A program made the position numbers and the translations under genes. The notes below the pieces were generated by a model that did not search any database, was not told the DNA's origin, and saw nothing but the letters and a program-made list of their open reading frames with translations. A stretch of 64,000 nt of DNA from Candidatus Avimuribaculum pullicola (GTDB lineage Bacteria; Bacteroidota; Bacteroidia; Bacteroidales; Muribaculaceae), in assembly GCA_018716295.1 (NCBI GenBank), contig DVKC01000041.1, positions 1 through 64,000 on the forward strand, written 5' to 3'. This document shows, piece by piece, positions 1 to 8,407 of this stretch. The number at the start of each line of letters is the position of its first letter. The stretch's first letter is position 1.

Positions 1-1
1 C

Positions 2-106
2 ATAATGAACATTTGTTCGGCCCTCACCGCATATTGTTTCTTCGACAACAAGCCTGAAGCCCTGCCCGTCCATATCGAAAACACTCCCCAATTAGTCCTT
101 TTTTAA
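2..106 (+). CDS. C-terminal end of a protein truncated by the window edge, unknown function
   Basis: Frame 2 is open from the window start to TAA at 104-106 (IMNICSALTAYCFFDNKPEALPVHIENTPQLVLF*); too short to identify. Confidence 0.3.
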   Translation: MMNICSALTAYCFFDNKPEALPVHIENTPQLVLF

Positions 107-130
107 CCCAAGCTTATCCCGAACTCACGT

Positions 131-222
131 AGGAAATGGAATTGCGCCAAATTAGGTAATGAAACTGCGCCAAATTAGGAAGCGGAATTGCGCCAAATTA
201 GGAAATGAAACTTCGCCAAATT
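131..222. repeat. Four imperfect 23-bp tandem units (consensus AGGaAATGgAAtTGCGCCAAATT) plus a partial fifth
   Basis: Units read at 131-153, 154-176, 177-199, 200-222; each ends in (T)GCGCCAAATT or TTCGCCAAATT. Confidence 0.85.
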
Positions 223-272
223 AGGTAATTTGAAGAATTAACACTATATTTGTGCTATAAAAATGTGATGCT

Positions 273-1550
273 ATGGATAATGTGTATAAAACGAGGGTTG
301 CCGATAAGCTGCTGGAATACAGGCTTGAAGAGGTAGGCGCAGTCTTGATAGAAGGTCCCAAGTGGTGCGGAAAGACCACTACGGCCGAGCAGAAGGCAAA
401 AAGCACCCTGTATGTAGCAGATCCCGAGAAGCAGAAGCAGTATTTCGAGATATCGAAATTAAAGATAAAAATGCTCTTGGAGGGTGATGCTCCGAGGCTT
501 ATCGACGAGTGGCAACTAATTCCATCATTGTGGGATGCTGTGCGGTATGAGGTTGACCATCGTCGACAAGAGGGGCAGTTCATATTGACTGGGTCGGCTG
601 TCCCGGCATCAACCGACGAGATACATCACAGTGGTGTAGGTCGCTTCGCCTGGGTGACGATGCGCCCCATGTCGCTCTGGGAGTCGGGAGAGTCGTCGGG
701 CGATGTCAGTTTGGCGAAATTGTTCTCTGGTGTTGTCGATATTGAAGGACATAACAAATTGACAATTGACGACATAGCATACTTGGTGTGCCGTGGAGGA
801 TGGCCAAGTTCGACCACAAAGAATGAACGAGCAGCATTGCGTCAAGCGTATAATTATTACGATGCAGTTGTGAAGTCGGATATATCGCGTGTCGATGGCG
901 TGGCTCGCAGCACAGAGCGAGCAAAATTGTTGATGCGTTCGTATGCCCGATTTCAAGGCTCACAAACGAGCCTGAGCGCGATATGCAAAGACATGATAGT
1001 AAACGACGACGACACGCTGTCGGAAAAGACTGTGCAATCATATATCAACGCCCTCAAAAAAATATTTGTCATCGAAGATATGCCAGCTTGGAACCCCAAT
1101 TTGCGCAGCAAGACAGCTGTGCGAAGTAGCAACACTCGTTATTTTGTCGATTCGTCGATAGCTGCAGCCGCGCTTGGCTTGGGACCCAACGATTTGATTA
1201 ACGACCTCGAAACTTTCGGTTTGCTGTTTGAAACGTTATGTGTGCGCGACTTGCGTGTGTTTGCCGATGCCATCGATGGACAGGTGTACCATTACAGGGA
1301 CAAGGAGGGGCTGGAATGCGATGCCGTAGTGCATTTGCGCAACGGACGCTATGGATTGATCGAAATAAAACTGGGTGGTGATACTGCCATTGAAAAGGCG
1401 GCTGCAAATTTGTTGTCGTTGTCACGAATTATCGACACTGGAAGAATGAAAGAACCGTCATTCTTGATGGTTTTGACTGCTGTGGGGGATTTTGCCTATC
1501 GGCGAGAAGATGGTGTGTATGTAGTTCCGATAGGTTGCCTCAAAGATTGA
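273..1550 (+). CDS. AAA ATPase with C-terminal DUF4143-like domain
   Basis: Walker A GPKWCGKTTT, LIDEWQLIPSLWDAVR, FILTGSA, C-terminal YHYRDKEGLECDAVVHLRNGRYGLIEIKLGG (PDDEXK-like). Confidence 0.85.
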   Translation: MDNVYKTRVADKLLEYRLEEVGAVLIEGPKWCGKTTTAEQKAKSTLYVADPEKQKQYFEISKLKIKMLLEGDAPRLIDEWQLIPSLWDAVRYEVDHRRQEGQFILTGSAVPASTDEIHHSGVGRFAWVTMRPMSLWESGESSGDVSLAKLFSGVVDIEGHNKLTIDDIAYLVCRGGWPSSTTKNERAALRQAYNYYDAVVKSDISRVDGVARSTERAKLLMRSYARFQGSQTSLSAICKDMIVNDDDTLSEKTVQSYINALKKIFVIEDMPAWNPNLRSKTAVRSSNTRYFVDSSIAAAALGLGPNDLINDLETFGLLFETLCVRDLRVFADAIDGQVYHYRDKEGLECDAVVHLRNGRYGLIEIKLGGDTAIEKAAANLLSLSRIIDTGRMKEPSFLMVLTAVGDFAYRREDGVYVVPIGCLKD

Positions 1551-1665
1551 CGCATTGCTGGCGTTGTTGCACAATTCCTGCTGTGGTGGTATTTTATGCG
1601 TTTTTCGGGTGTGGTGGTTTGTGTAATAGGCGGGGGAGTGTTATATTTGTACTATCTAAACAGTT

Positions 1666-2856
1666 GTGATTATGGAAGAAGTGGGAAGGAAACCATATAC
1701 TTTCGACCGTGTGGTGAGGCTTGTGATTACCGTCGTGTGTGTCTTGGCTGGTGCATGGTTGTTTCATTATTTGCAAGGTGTGCTGGTGCCGTTTCTTGTG
1801 GCATGCATCATTGCATATATGCTCAACCCGCTCGTGGAGTGGAATGGCAAGTTGTTCAAGCTCAAGGGACGAGTGCTGTCAACCATACTTGCGCTTGTCG
1901 AGGTAACGTTGGTTATAGGTTTGAGTTTGCGTTTTCTTATCCCCTACATGTATTCCGAGGGTGAAAACATGGTGCGCATGTTTCGCTCGTATGCCGCAGC
2001 CAATTTTGATGTCCCATATTTGCCGCAGTCGGTTCATGACTTTATAGTCAACACTGTCGATGTTGACAAATTGTCATCGCTGTTGACCCGCGAGGAGTGG
2101 GCAAATCTGTTCAAGGAGGCAGCAAGCGGTGCGTGGTCGTTTGTTGGCGGTACATTTAGTGTGGTGCTTGGTATAATCAGCTGGTTTATAGTGTTGTTGT
2201 ATGTGGTATTTATTCTCATCGATTACGACAAAGTGGTGGCTGGTTTCAAGAGTGTTGTCCCTCCCAAGTACAAAAAACGTGTTTTCGGCATATTCCGTGA
2301 TGTGAAAGTGAGCATGAACCGTTATTTCCGTGGGCAAGCACTGGTTTCATTTTTTGTTGGTATCTCGTTTTGCATCGGGTTTTGGATTATCGGGCTGCCC
2401 ATGGCCATTGTCTTGGGTCTGTTCATAGGATTGCTCAACATGGTGCCGTATTTGCAACTCATTTCCATCCCTATAGCTGCCGTGTTGTGCTTGGTGAGCA
2501 CGGTGTCGGCAGGTACTAACTTTTGGGAAATGTTTGGCCTCACAATACTTGTTTATTGTGTATCACAAGTGATACAAGACTTGATATTGATACCTAAAAT
2601 CATGGGTAAATACATGGGGTTGAATCCTGCGATTATTTTCCTGTCACTTTCGATATGGGGGGCATTGCTTGGCTTTGTGGGGCTGATAATTGCCGTGCCA
2701 CTCACGACGTTGCTGCTCACATACTATGAGCGTTATATCAACCACCGTGATGCCCGTCAGTGGAATAAGGTTAGGCAAGAGGATAAAAATACCACCACTG
2801 CCTCTGCATCGGTTGGCGAGAGTGGCAGTGATGGTGGTAATACAGTTCAGCCTTAG
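1666..2856 (+). CDS. AI-2E family transporter / permease
   Basis: Multiple TM segments; PFLVACIIAYMLNPLVEW and GLNPAIIFLSLSIWGALLGFVGLIIAVPL are family-typical. Confidence 0.85.
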   Translation: MIMEEVGRKPYTFDRVVRLVITVVCVLAGAWLFHYLQGVLVPFLVACIIAYMLNPLVEWNGKLFKLKGRVLSTILALVEVTLVIGLSLRFLIPYMYSEGENMVRMFRSYAAANFDVPYLPQSVHDFIVNTVDVDKLSSLLTREEWANLFKEAASGAWSFVGGTFSVVLGIISWFIVLLYVVFILIDYDKVVAGFKSVVPPKYKKRVFGIFRDVKVSMNRYFRGQALVSFFVGISFCIGFWIIGLPMAIVLGLFIGLLNMVPYLQLISIPIAAVLCLVSTVSAGTNFWEMFGLTILVYCVSQVIQDLILIPKIMGKYMGLNPAIIFLSLSIWGALLGFVGLIIAVPLTTLLLTYYERYINHRDARQWNKVRQEDKNTTTASASVGESGSDGGNTVQP

Positions 2857-2868
2857 GGGGATTATATG

Positions 2869-3927
2869 TTATTGTAGCAAGTCGCGGTATATGTCGAGTG
2901 CGGCTGCCACATCATCGTCGCTACAGGTCGAACCTAAGCGCAAGTCGCCCACGTCGGCCAGCAGCGAGCAGTTGATTTCGCCGCTTTGGCTCTTCTTGTC
3001 GTGGTGCATGAGTGCGAGTATCTCTTTGTAGTCGTCACAGCCGATGTGGAATGTGCCATAATTTTCTTTGACAAATTGTGCTACAGCGTGCAGTGTTTCG
3101 GTTGGGAACTTGTAGGCTATATGCGACAACACCAATTCGGCTACTAATCCCCAAGCTACTGCATACCCGTGTGGGACATGCTCGCAGCGTTTCATGGCAA
3201 GGCTCTCGAATGCATGCCCCACGGTGTGCCCCAAGTTGAGGGCGCGGCGCAAGCCTTGTTCGTGAGGATCGGCAGCCACGATGTCGCGCTTGATGATTAC
3301 CGACTGGCGCAACAATTCAAGCAGTTGGTTGCGGTCGCCGTTGATGATGTCGTGGTTGAGCAGTGCGGCGAGGTATTGCCTGTCGCTGAGCAATCCGTGT
3401 TTGAGCATCTCGGCATATCCCGACAGTTTCTCGGTTGCTGGCAGTGTGTCGAAAAATATTGTGGATATTATCACGGCATCGGCCTCGTTGAATACGCCTA
3501 TCTCGTTTTTCAGCCCATTGAAGTTGATGCCAGTCTTTCCGCCTATCGAAGCATCGACAGCACCAAGCAGTGTTGTCGGCACATTGATGAAGCGCAAACC
3601 TCTCTTGAATACCGATGCGGCAAATCCGCCCAAGTCGGTAACTACGCCCCCGCCGATGTTTATTATCACAGTGCGGCGTGTAGCCCCGATGGTTTCAAGT
3701 TGTTTCCACACGGCAATGGCGGCTTCGATATTTTTGTTGGTGTCGCCCGACTTGATGGTAATGCATGGCGACTGCGCTATTACCGGCACGTCGGCAACTT
3801 TGGGAAGGGCGAGTTGCTGGGTGTTGACATCGGTCAAAATCACCACTTTGTTGTAGTCAAATGCTTTCAGCGATGTGCCGATAGCTTCTTTTATGTCGTT
3901 TGAAAATATGATTTGCTGGTGTTCCAT
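2869..3927 (-). CDS. aroB: 3-dehydroquinate synthase
   Basis: IGGGVVTDLGGFAASVFKRGLRFINVPTTLLGAVDASIGGKTGIN and LNLGHTVGHAFE. Confidence 0.95.
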   Translation of the reverse strand: MEHQQIIFSNDIKEAIGTSLKAFDYNKVVILTDVNTQQLALPKVADVPVIAQSPCITIKSGDTNKNIEAAIAVWKQLETIGATRRTVIINIGGGVVTDLGGFAASVFKRGLRFINVPTTLLGAVDASIGGKTGINFNGLKNEIGVFNEADAVIISTIFFDTLPATEKLSGYAEMLKHGLLSDRQYLAALLNHDIINGDRNQLLELLRQSVIIKRDIVAADPHEQGLRRALNLGHTVGHAFESLAMKRCEHVPHGYAVAWGLVAELVLSHIAYKFPTETLHAVAQFVKENYGTFHIGCDDYKEILALMHHDKKSQSGEINCSLLADVGDLRLGSTCSDDDVAAALDIYRDLLQ

Positions 3928-3930
3928 TTG

Positions 3931-4668
3931 CTATTGTTTAAAAGCGTTAAGTAACGTGTTTAGCCGTTGTGCAAATTCGGGCATGGAACTGTAAACTATG
4001 TCGGCTCCTGCCTTGGTCATTTCGGCTTCGGGGATAGGGCCAGTGGTAACTCCAATGGTAAAGCAACCTGCACGATGCCCGGCCAACACACCGAGTGGCG
4101 CATTTTCTATCACAATTGCTTCATCGGCTTTGCAGCCAGCCAATTGCAATCCTTTGAGGTACGGCTCAGGGTCGGGTTTGCCATGAGTCACGTTGAGTGC
4201 AGTCACACGCTTGTCGGCGGCGAATATTCCTGGGTAATCGTGAGTGATACGGTCGAGTATGGAGTGTTGGCCCGAGCCAGTCACAAGCACACGTTCGACA
4301 CCTGCATCACGCAGCACCGATAACATTTGTGCTGCTCCAGGCATCAAGGCTGGTTCACCCATTTCAATGAAATATTGCACTTTGCGGGCATAAAGAGCCT
4401 TGGCTTCGTCGGGCGAGGCATCACGGCCGTATGCCCGACGGAACAAGATGTTGATAGTGGCTGCGCCTGTCATTCCCTCGTATGCATAAAATTCATCGCG
4501 AGTACATTCGATGCCCAGTTCGGTAGCCATGCGGAACCACGCCGCTGTGTGATTTCGCATTGAGTCATATAACACACCATCCATGTCGATGAGGGCGGCT
4601 TTCACTCCTCCGGCAGGTATCTTCCTATTGCTAAAATGCTGGTTGACAGATGTTACTTCTTTGTTCAT
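3931..4668 (-). CDS. HAD family hydrolase (beta-phosphoglucomutase/phosphoglycolate phosphatase-like)
   Basis: ALIDMDGVLYDSM, VLVTGSGQ, GKPDPEPYLKGL, VIENAPLGVLAGHRAG; start chosen at MNKEVT. Confidence 0.85.
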   Translation of the reverse strand: MNKEVTSVNQHFSNRKIPAGGVKAALIDMDGVLYDSMRNHTAAWFRMATELGIECTRDEFYAYEGMTGAATINILFRRAYGRDASPDEAKALYARKVQYFIEMGEPALMPGAAQMLSVLRDAGVERVLVTGSGQHSILDRITHDYPGIFAADKRVTALNVTHGKPDPEPYLKGLQLAGCKADEAIVIENAPLGVLAGHRAGCFTIGVTTGPIPEAEMTKAGADIVYSSMPEFAQRLNTLLNAFKQ

Positions 4669-4743
4669 GATTTGTTGTATTTGGTGCAAAATTAGCAATT
4701 TGTGTGTTAACGCATATAATGTCGTTATGGAAAAATGATGCGG

Positions 4744-7095
4744 TTAGTGCCAACTGTCGGTTATATATATTTTGTAATCTTTTATACTGCCAGGAACCTG
4801 GGTTTCCATGCGTGGCAAGTATTGCAGGGCAGTAACGGTGCATGTTTCCCCGAGGTCGATAATGATGGTGTGTGGGAATGGCGACTGTGGTGCCGAACTC
4901 CAGTAGGTTGATTCCTGCAAGTCATAGGCCTTGTCGGCCGAATGGTTGGCACTCATATCTTCGCTGTCGGCATACGCAGCCCTCCATGTTTCGCGTGGTA
5001 GGCGTTGCCCATCTGGGCCAATGGCATATACCTCGGCTATGCAGGCAAGGTTCTTGCCATCATGGGCATTCAAGGCTTCGATGCACAAATAGCGGCCTGT
5101 TGCCGGTTTGTCGAATTTTACTTCTTGCCAGCCGTTGCCTGTAGCAAATGTGCCAGTGGCGGTGGGATTGGTAAGTTTGGGCTTTTCTGTGCTGATTGTT
5201 TTGGTGGTTTCATGTTTTTGCAACTTGTCGATTATAGGTTGCGTCAATCCCTCGGAGCAAGCCTCGCGCGGGCCGATAATGTCAAATACAAGTATCTCGT
5301 TTTCACCTTTTTTCAGCCAGCAGCCGGGAACGTATAGCGTCTGTTGCGGGCCTATTTCCCAAATGCGTCCTATGGCATGGCCATTGACATACACCAAGCC
5401 TTTGCCCCATGTTTCAAAGTTGAGGAAAGTATCGCTGGGCTTTTTCACTGTGAATGTCGCGCGGTAGCAACCAGGAATGCGATGGTTGCCGTTGTCGCTT
5501 ATTGCGACAAATTTCATGTTGCTGTAGAAGTCATAGCTATCAGTGATGTTGAACACGTCCCAGTCTTTCAGGTCGCAAGTGAAATTATAACCTTGCAAGT
5601 CGATGGTAACGCACACGCTGGAAGTTATACCTTTGAAATCCTTGATGGCGCGGCCAAAGTTGATGCGTCCCATTGCTTCAACAAGTATGTCGAGTGTTGC
5701 GCCTTTTTTGCAAGGCGGGATAGTAAGCTGTTTTTCGCCATTTCGGCGGTCGAGTGAGCCTATGAATGTGCCGTCAATGAATATGCGTGCGTAGTCATGC
5801 ACTTCATCGACTGTGAGTGTTGATGACATCGGCAATTCGGGCAGTGTGGTGCGATACAATATGCTGCCGAATCCCTGGTCGTATTCTTCCATCGTCTTTA
5901 TGCTGTGGTCATGCTTGGCTGGTGGAAGGTTTGAGAAAAGTGGGGCATATTCGGTGAAATCAAATCTGCCGATTGCAACAGGTTTGATTAGGTCGGGCAA
6001 TTTGGCTTGTTTTTCTCCGTCCATGTATTTTGCAAGCGTTTCCCGAAGCAGCCAATATTTGGGCGTAGGTTGCCCCGACTCGCTGATAGGGGCATCGTAG
6101 TCGTATGATGTCACGTCGGGAGCGTAGCCTGGGGAGTTTGCCCCGGCCCAATGCCCCCAGTTGGTTCCTCCGTGTGTCATGTAGAGGCTGAACGATATTC
6201 CTTTCGATAGCATTTCGTCAATGCCAGCTATCATTTCGGTTGCTGGGCGTGTTTCGTGGTTGGCTCCCCATTTGTCGAACCAGCCGCTCCAGAACTCGCT
6301 GCACATGAGTGGCGATGTGGGACGTATCTGTCGTAGCCGTTCAAATTGCTGGTCGATATTGGCTCCAGTGCCGAAGTTCATAGTCCACACCATGTCGTCG
6401 AGGGCGTTGTTGGTGAAATTCGAGGCCCAGTCGCATTGGAATAGTGTGACTTCGTCGCCAAAGTTGCGGCGTACTATATCTCTAATCATTGATACATAAC
6501 GCTTGTTGGTGCCATACGAACCATATTCGTTTTCAACCTGAACCATGATGATTGGGCCTCCATTTGCAATGGTGAGGTCGGCAAGTTGCTCGGCGACAGC
6601 CTTTTCAAACATTTCAACACGTTCAATGAAGTAGGGGTCGTCTTCGCGTAGGCGTATCTCTTTATTTTTCAGTAACCACCATGGCAGTCCGCCCATTTCC
6701 CATTCGGCGCATACGTATGGGCCTGGTCGCAAGATTACATACATGCCGTTATTGTGGCATAGACGGCAGAATTGGGCAACGTCCTTTTGCCCCGAGAAAT
6801 CAAATTGCCCTGGTTGCTCCTCGTGGAAGTTCCAAAACACATACAGGCATATAGTATTCATGCCCAACGCTTTGCATAGCTTGATGCGTTGTTCCCAGTA
6901 GGGGCGTGGTATGCGTGGGTAGTGCAATTCGGCTGCTTTTATGACGAATGGTTCGCCGTTAAGCAAGAATGTCGATTCTCCCACGGTGAAACTTTGATTT
7001 TTGACACTTTGGGCTGCCGATGGCAATATGCCGCACAGCAAGATGATAGCGGCAATTATGGTTGCCGTGATTCGGTGGTTGATGCTATGTTTCAT
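4744..7095 (-). CDS. GH35 beta-galactosidase with C-terminal discoidin-like region
   Basis: Signal peptide; YPRIPRPYWEQRIKLCKALGMNTICLYVFWNFHE, PGPYVCAEWEMGGLPWWLL, VQVENEYGSYG, CSEFWSGWFDKWG; F5/8-like C-terminus. Confidence 0.93.
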   Translation of the reverse strand: MKHSINHRITATIIAAIILLCGILPSAAQSVKNQSFTVGESTFLLNGEPFVIKAAELHYPRIPRPYWEQRIKLCKALGMNTICLYVFWNFHEEQPGQFDFSGQKDVAQFCRLCHNNGMYVILRPGPYVCAEWEMGGLPWWLLKNKEIRLREDDPYFIERVEMFEKAVAEQLADLTIANGGPIIMVQVENEYGSYGTNKRYVSMIRDIVRRNFGDEVTLFQCDWASNFTNNALDDMVWTMNFGTGANIDQQFERLRQIRPTSPLMCSEFWSGWFDKWGANHETRPATEMIAGIDEMLSKGISFSLYMTHGGTNWGHWAGANSPGYAPDVTSYDYDAPISESGQPTPKYWLLRETLAKYMDGEKQAKLPDLIKPVAIGRFDFTEYAPLFSNLPPAKHDHSIKTMEEYDQGFGSILYRTTLPELPMSSTLTVDEVHDYARIFIDGTFIGSLDRRNGEKQLTIPPCKKGATLDILVEAMGRINFGRAIKDFKGITSSVCVTIDLQGYNFTCDLKDWDVFNITDSYDFYSNMKFVAISDNGNHRIPGCYRATFTVKKPSDTFLNFETWGKGLVYVNGHAIGRIWEIGPQQTLYVPGCWLKKGENEILVFDIIGPREACSEGLTQPIIDKLQKHETTKTISTEKPKLTNPTATGTFATGNGWQEVKFDKPATGRYLCIEALNAHDGKNLACIAEVYAIGPDGQRLPRETWRAAYADSEDMSANHSADKAYDLQESTYWSSAPQSPFPHTIIIDLGETCTVTALQYLPRMETQVPGSIKDYKIYITDSWH

Positions 7096-7273
7096 TTCAT
7101 TGTCGTTTTTATGGAGGCGTAACCTGTATCTCTTAGTTCAAGCCGCTCGCTGCGGGGCCGTGTGACGGCTGCTCTGCAAACACGCTGATGGTGTTCTCCG
7201 CCGTGTCGGTCTGGTATTGTTGTATTGGAATTTCATGCTTTGAACCTAAGCGAGCTCTTATTGGGATTTTTGA

Positions 7274-8206
7274 TTAATTCAGTTCCTTGATGTCATCTTC
7301 TGCCAGTCCTGTAGCTTTGGCTATCATTTCGACAGAAAATCCCATAGATTTCAGGTTGCGAGCCACGTCCAATGCTTTTTCCTTTTGTCCCTCTGCGCGT
7401 CCTTCGGCTCTGCCTTCAGCACGACCTTCGGCTATACCTTCAGCGCGCCCTTCGGCTCTGCCCTCGTCTAAGCCCTCTTGCCGGGCAGTACTCAGCACGT
7501 CGTTTTGTATCATGATGGCATTGATGTGCTCATCATAGGCGTGGCGTTCTTCAGGGGTCATGTCGTAGTAGCGCAATTTTTCACGAGCCTCTGGCAGCCC
7601 CGGAGCCGTGGTGTCGGGGTCAATGACTCCTGTCTTGAGGTATTGAATCCATTCCTCAAGGGGTGTTTTTGCCACTTGGTTGAATTCGTTGACTCTTATC
7701 AAGTAGTATTCGGGGAAGATTTCGCCAGGCAGTTTCTGCACGATTGCACCCTCTTCCCTTGCGGTGATTAGCAGTTCGTCGTTGGTGTGTACGCCGACAA
7801 ATCGGTTTTGGCCGTGATACAGGTAGTCGGTGCCTTTGCCCAGGTCGAAATACAGGATGCTGATAGAGTACACCTTTTTCACTTTTTGATAGGTGTCGCC
7901 CAGCGAGATGTGTTCCGTGATGGCTTTGGCTGTGCCATACAGTATTCGCTCAAGGTAGTGGATTTCGCGGGTGTTCTGTACTTCTACGATTATGATTTCG
8001 CCTTTGCTGTTTTTTGCTTTTATGTCCACGCGGTTGAACTTGTCGTTCTCGTACTGCTGGTTGCTTTCGCTTTCGAGGATTTCGACAATTTTGGTCTGGT
8101 CGTTGAACAGCACCGTCAGCAACCCTTCGAGCACACCGAAGTTGGCCTTGTCGCGCAGCAGTCGCTTGATGGCCCAGTCGAAGCGTATGTAAGTGTCTTT
8201 TCCCAT
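7274..8206 (-). CDS. Rpn family / PD-(D/E)XK nuclease family transposase-like protein
   Basis: FDWAIKRLLRDKANFGVLEGLLTVLF, VDIKAKNSKGEIIIVEVQ (PDDEXK core), C-terminal EGRAEGRAEG repeats. Confidence 0.85.
   Translation of the reverse strand: MGKDTYIRFDWAIKRLLRDKANFGVLEGLLTVLFNDQTKIVEILESESNQQYENDKFNRVDIKAKNSKGEIIIVEVQNTREIHYLERILYGTAKAITEHISLGDTYQKVKKVYSISILYFDLGKGTDYLYHGQNRFVGVHTNDELLITAREEGAIVQKLPGEIFPEYYLIRVNEFNQVAKTPLEEWIQYLKTGVIDPDTTAPGLPEAREKLRYYDMTPEERHAYDEHINAIMIQNDVLSTARQEGLDEGRAEGRAEGIAEGRAEGRAEGRAEGQKEKALDVARNLKSMGFSVEMIAKATGLAEDDIKELN
7391..7468. repeat. Degenerate 12-bp tandem repeat coding for (E-G-R/I-A)n
   Basis: Protein DEGRAEGRAEGIAEGRAEGRAEGRAEG read on the minus strand. 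Confidence 0.8.
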
Positions 8207-8407
8207 CTTATACTCTTTTTTACAAAGAAAACATTTTATCCCGACATAAGCAACAAGTCGCAGTGATGAATTTGGGCTTAAACATGATTTTGAAGAAATC
8301 TTGTGGGAATACTGGATGTTACGATATTGTAATATATGTGTAAAACTGTTGTTATTTTATCACAATACTTTTGCGGCGAGATTTACAGGATACAATTAAA
8401 CAAGTAT

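Noticed and set aside
131-222. Possible CRISPR array
   Set aside because: Units are directly abutting 23-mers without spacers, and no cas genes are present
3169-3903. Long plus-strand ORF opposite aroB (and similar long antisense ORFs, e.g. 27265-28317, 28676-29704, 29735-30877, 34809-35768)
   Set aside because: Mirror ORFs of well-supported genes; no family motifs
7274-8206. Intact insertion sequence
   Set aside because: Rpn-like gene has no flanking terminal inverted repeats or second transposase that I could find
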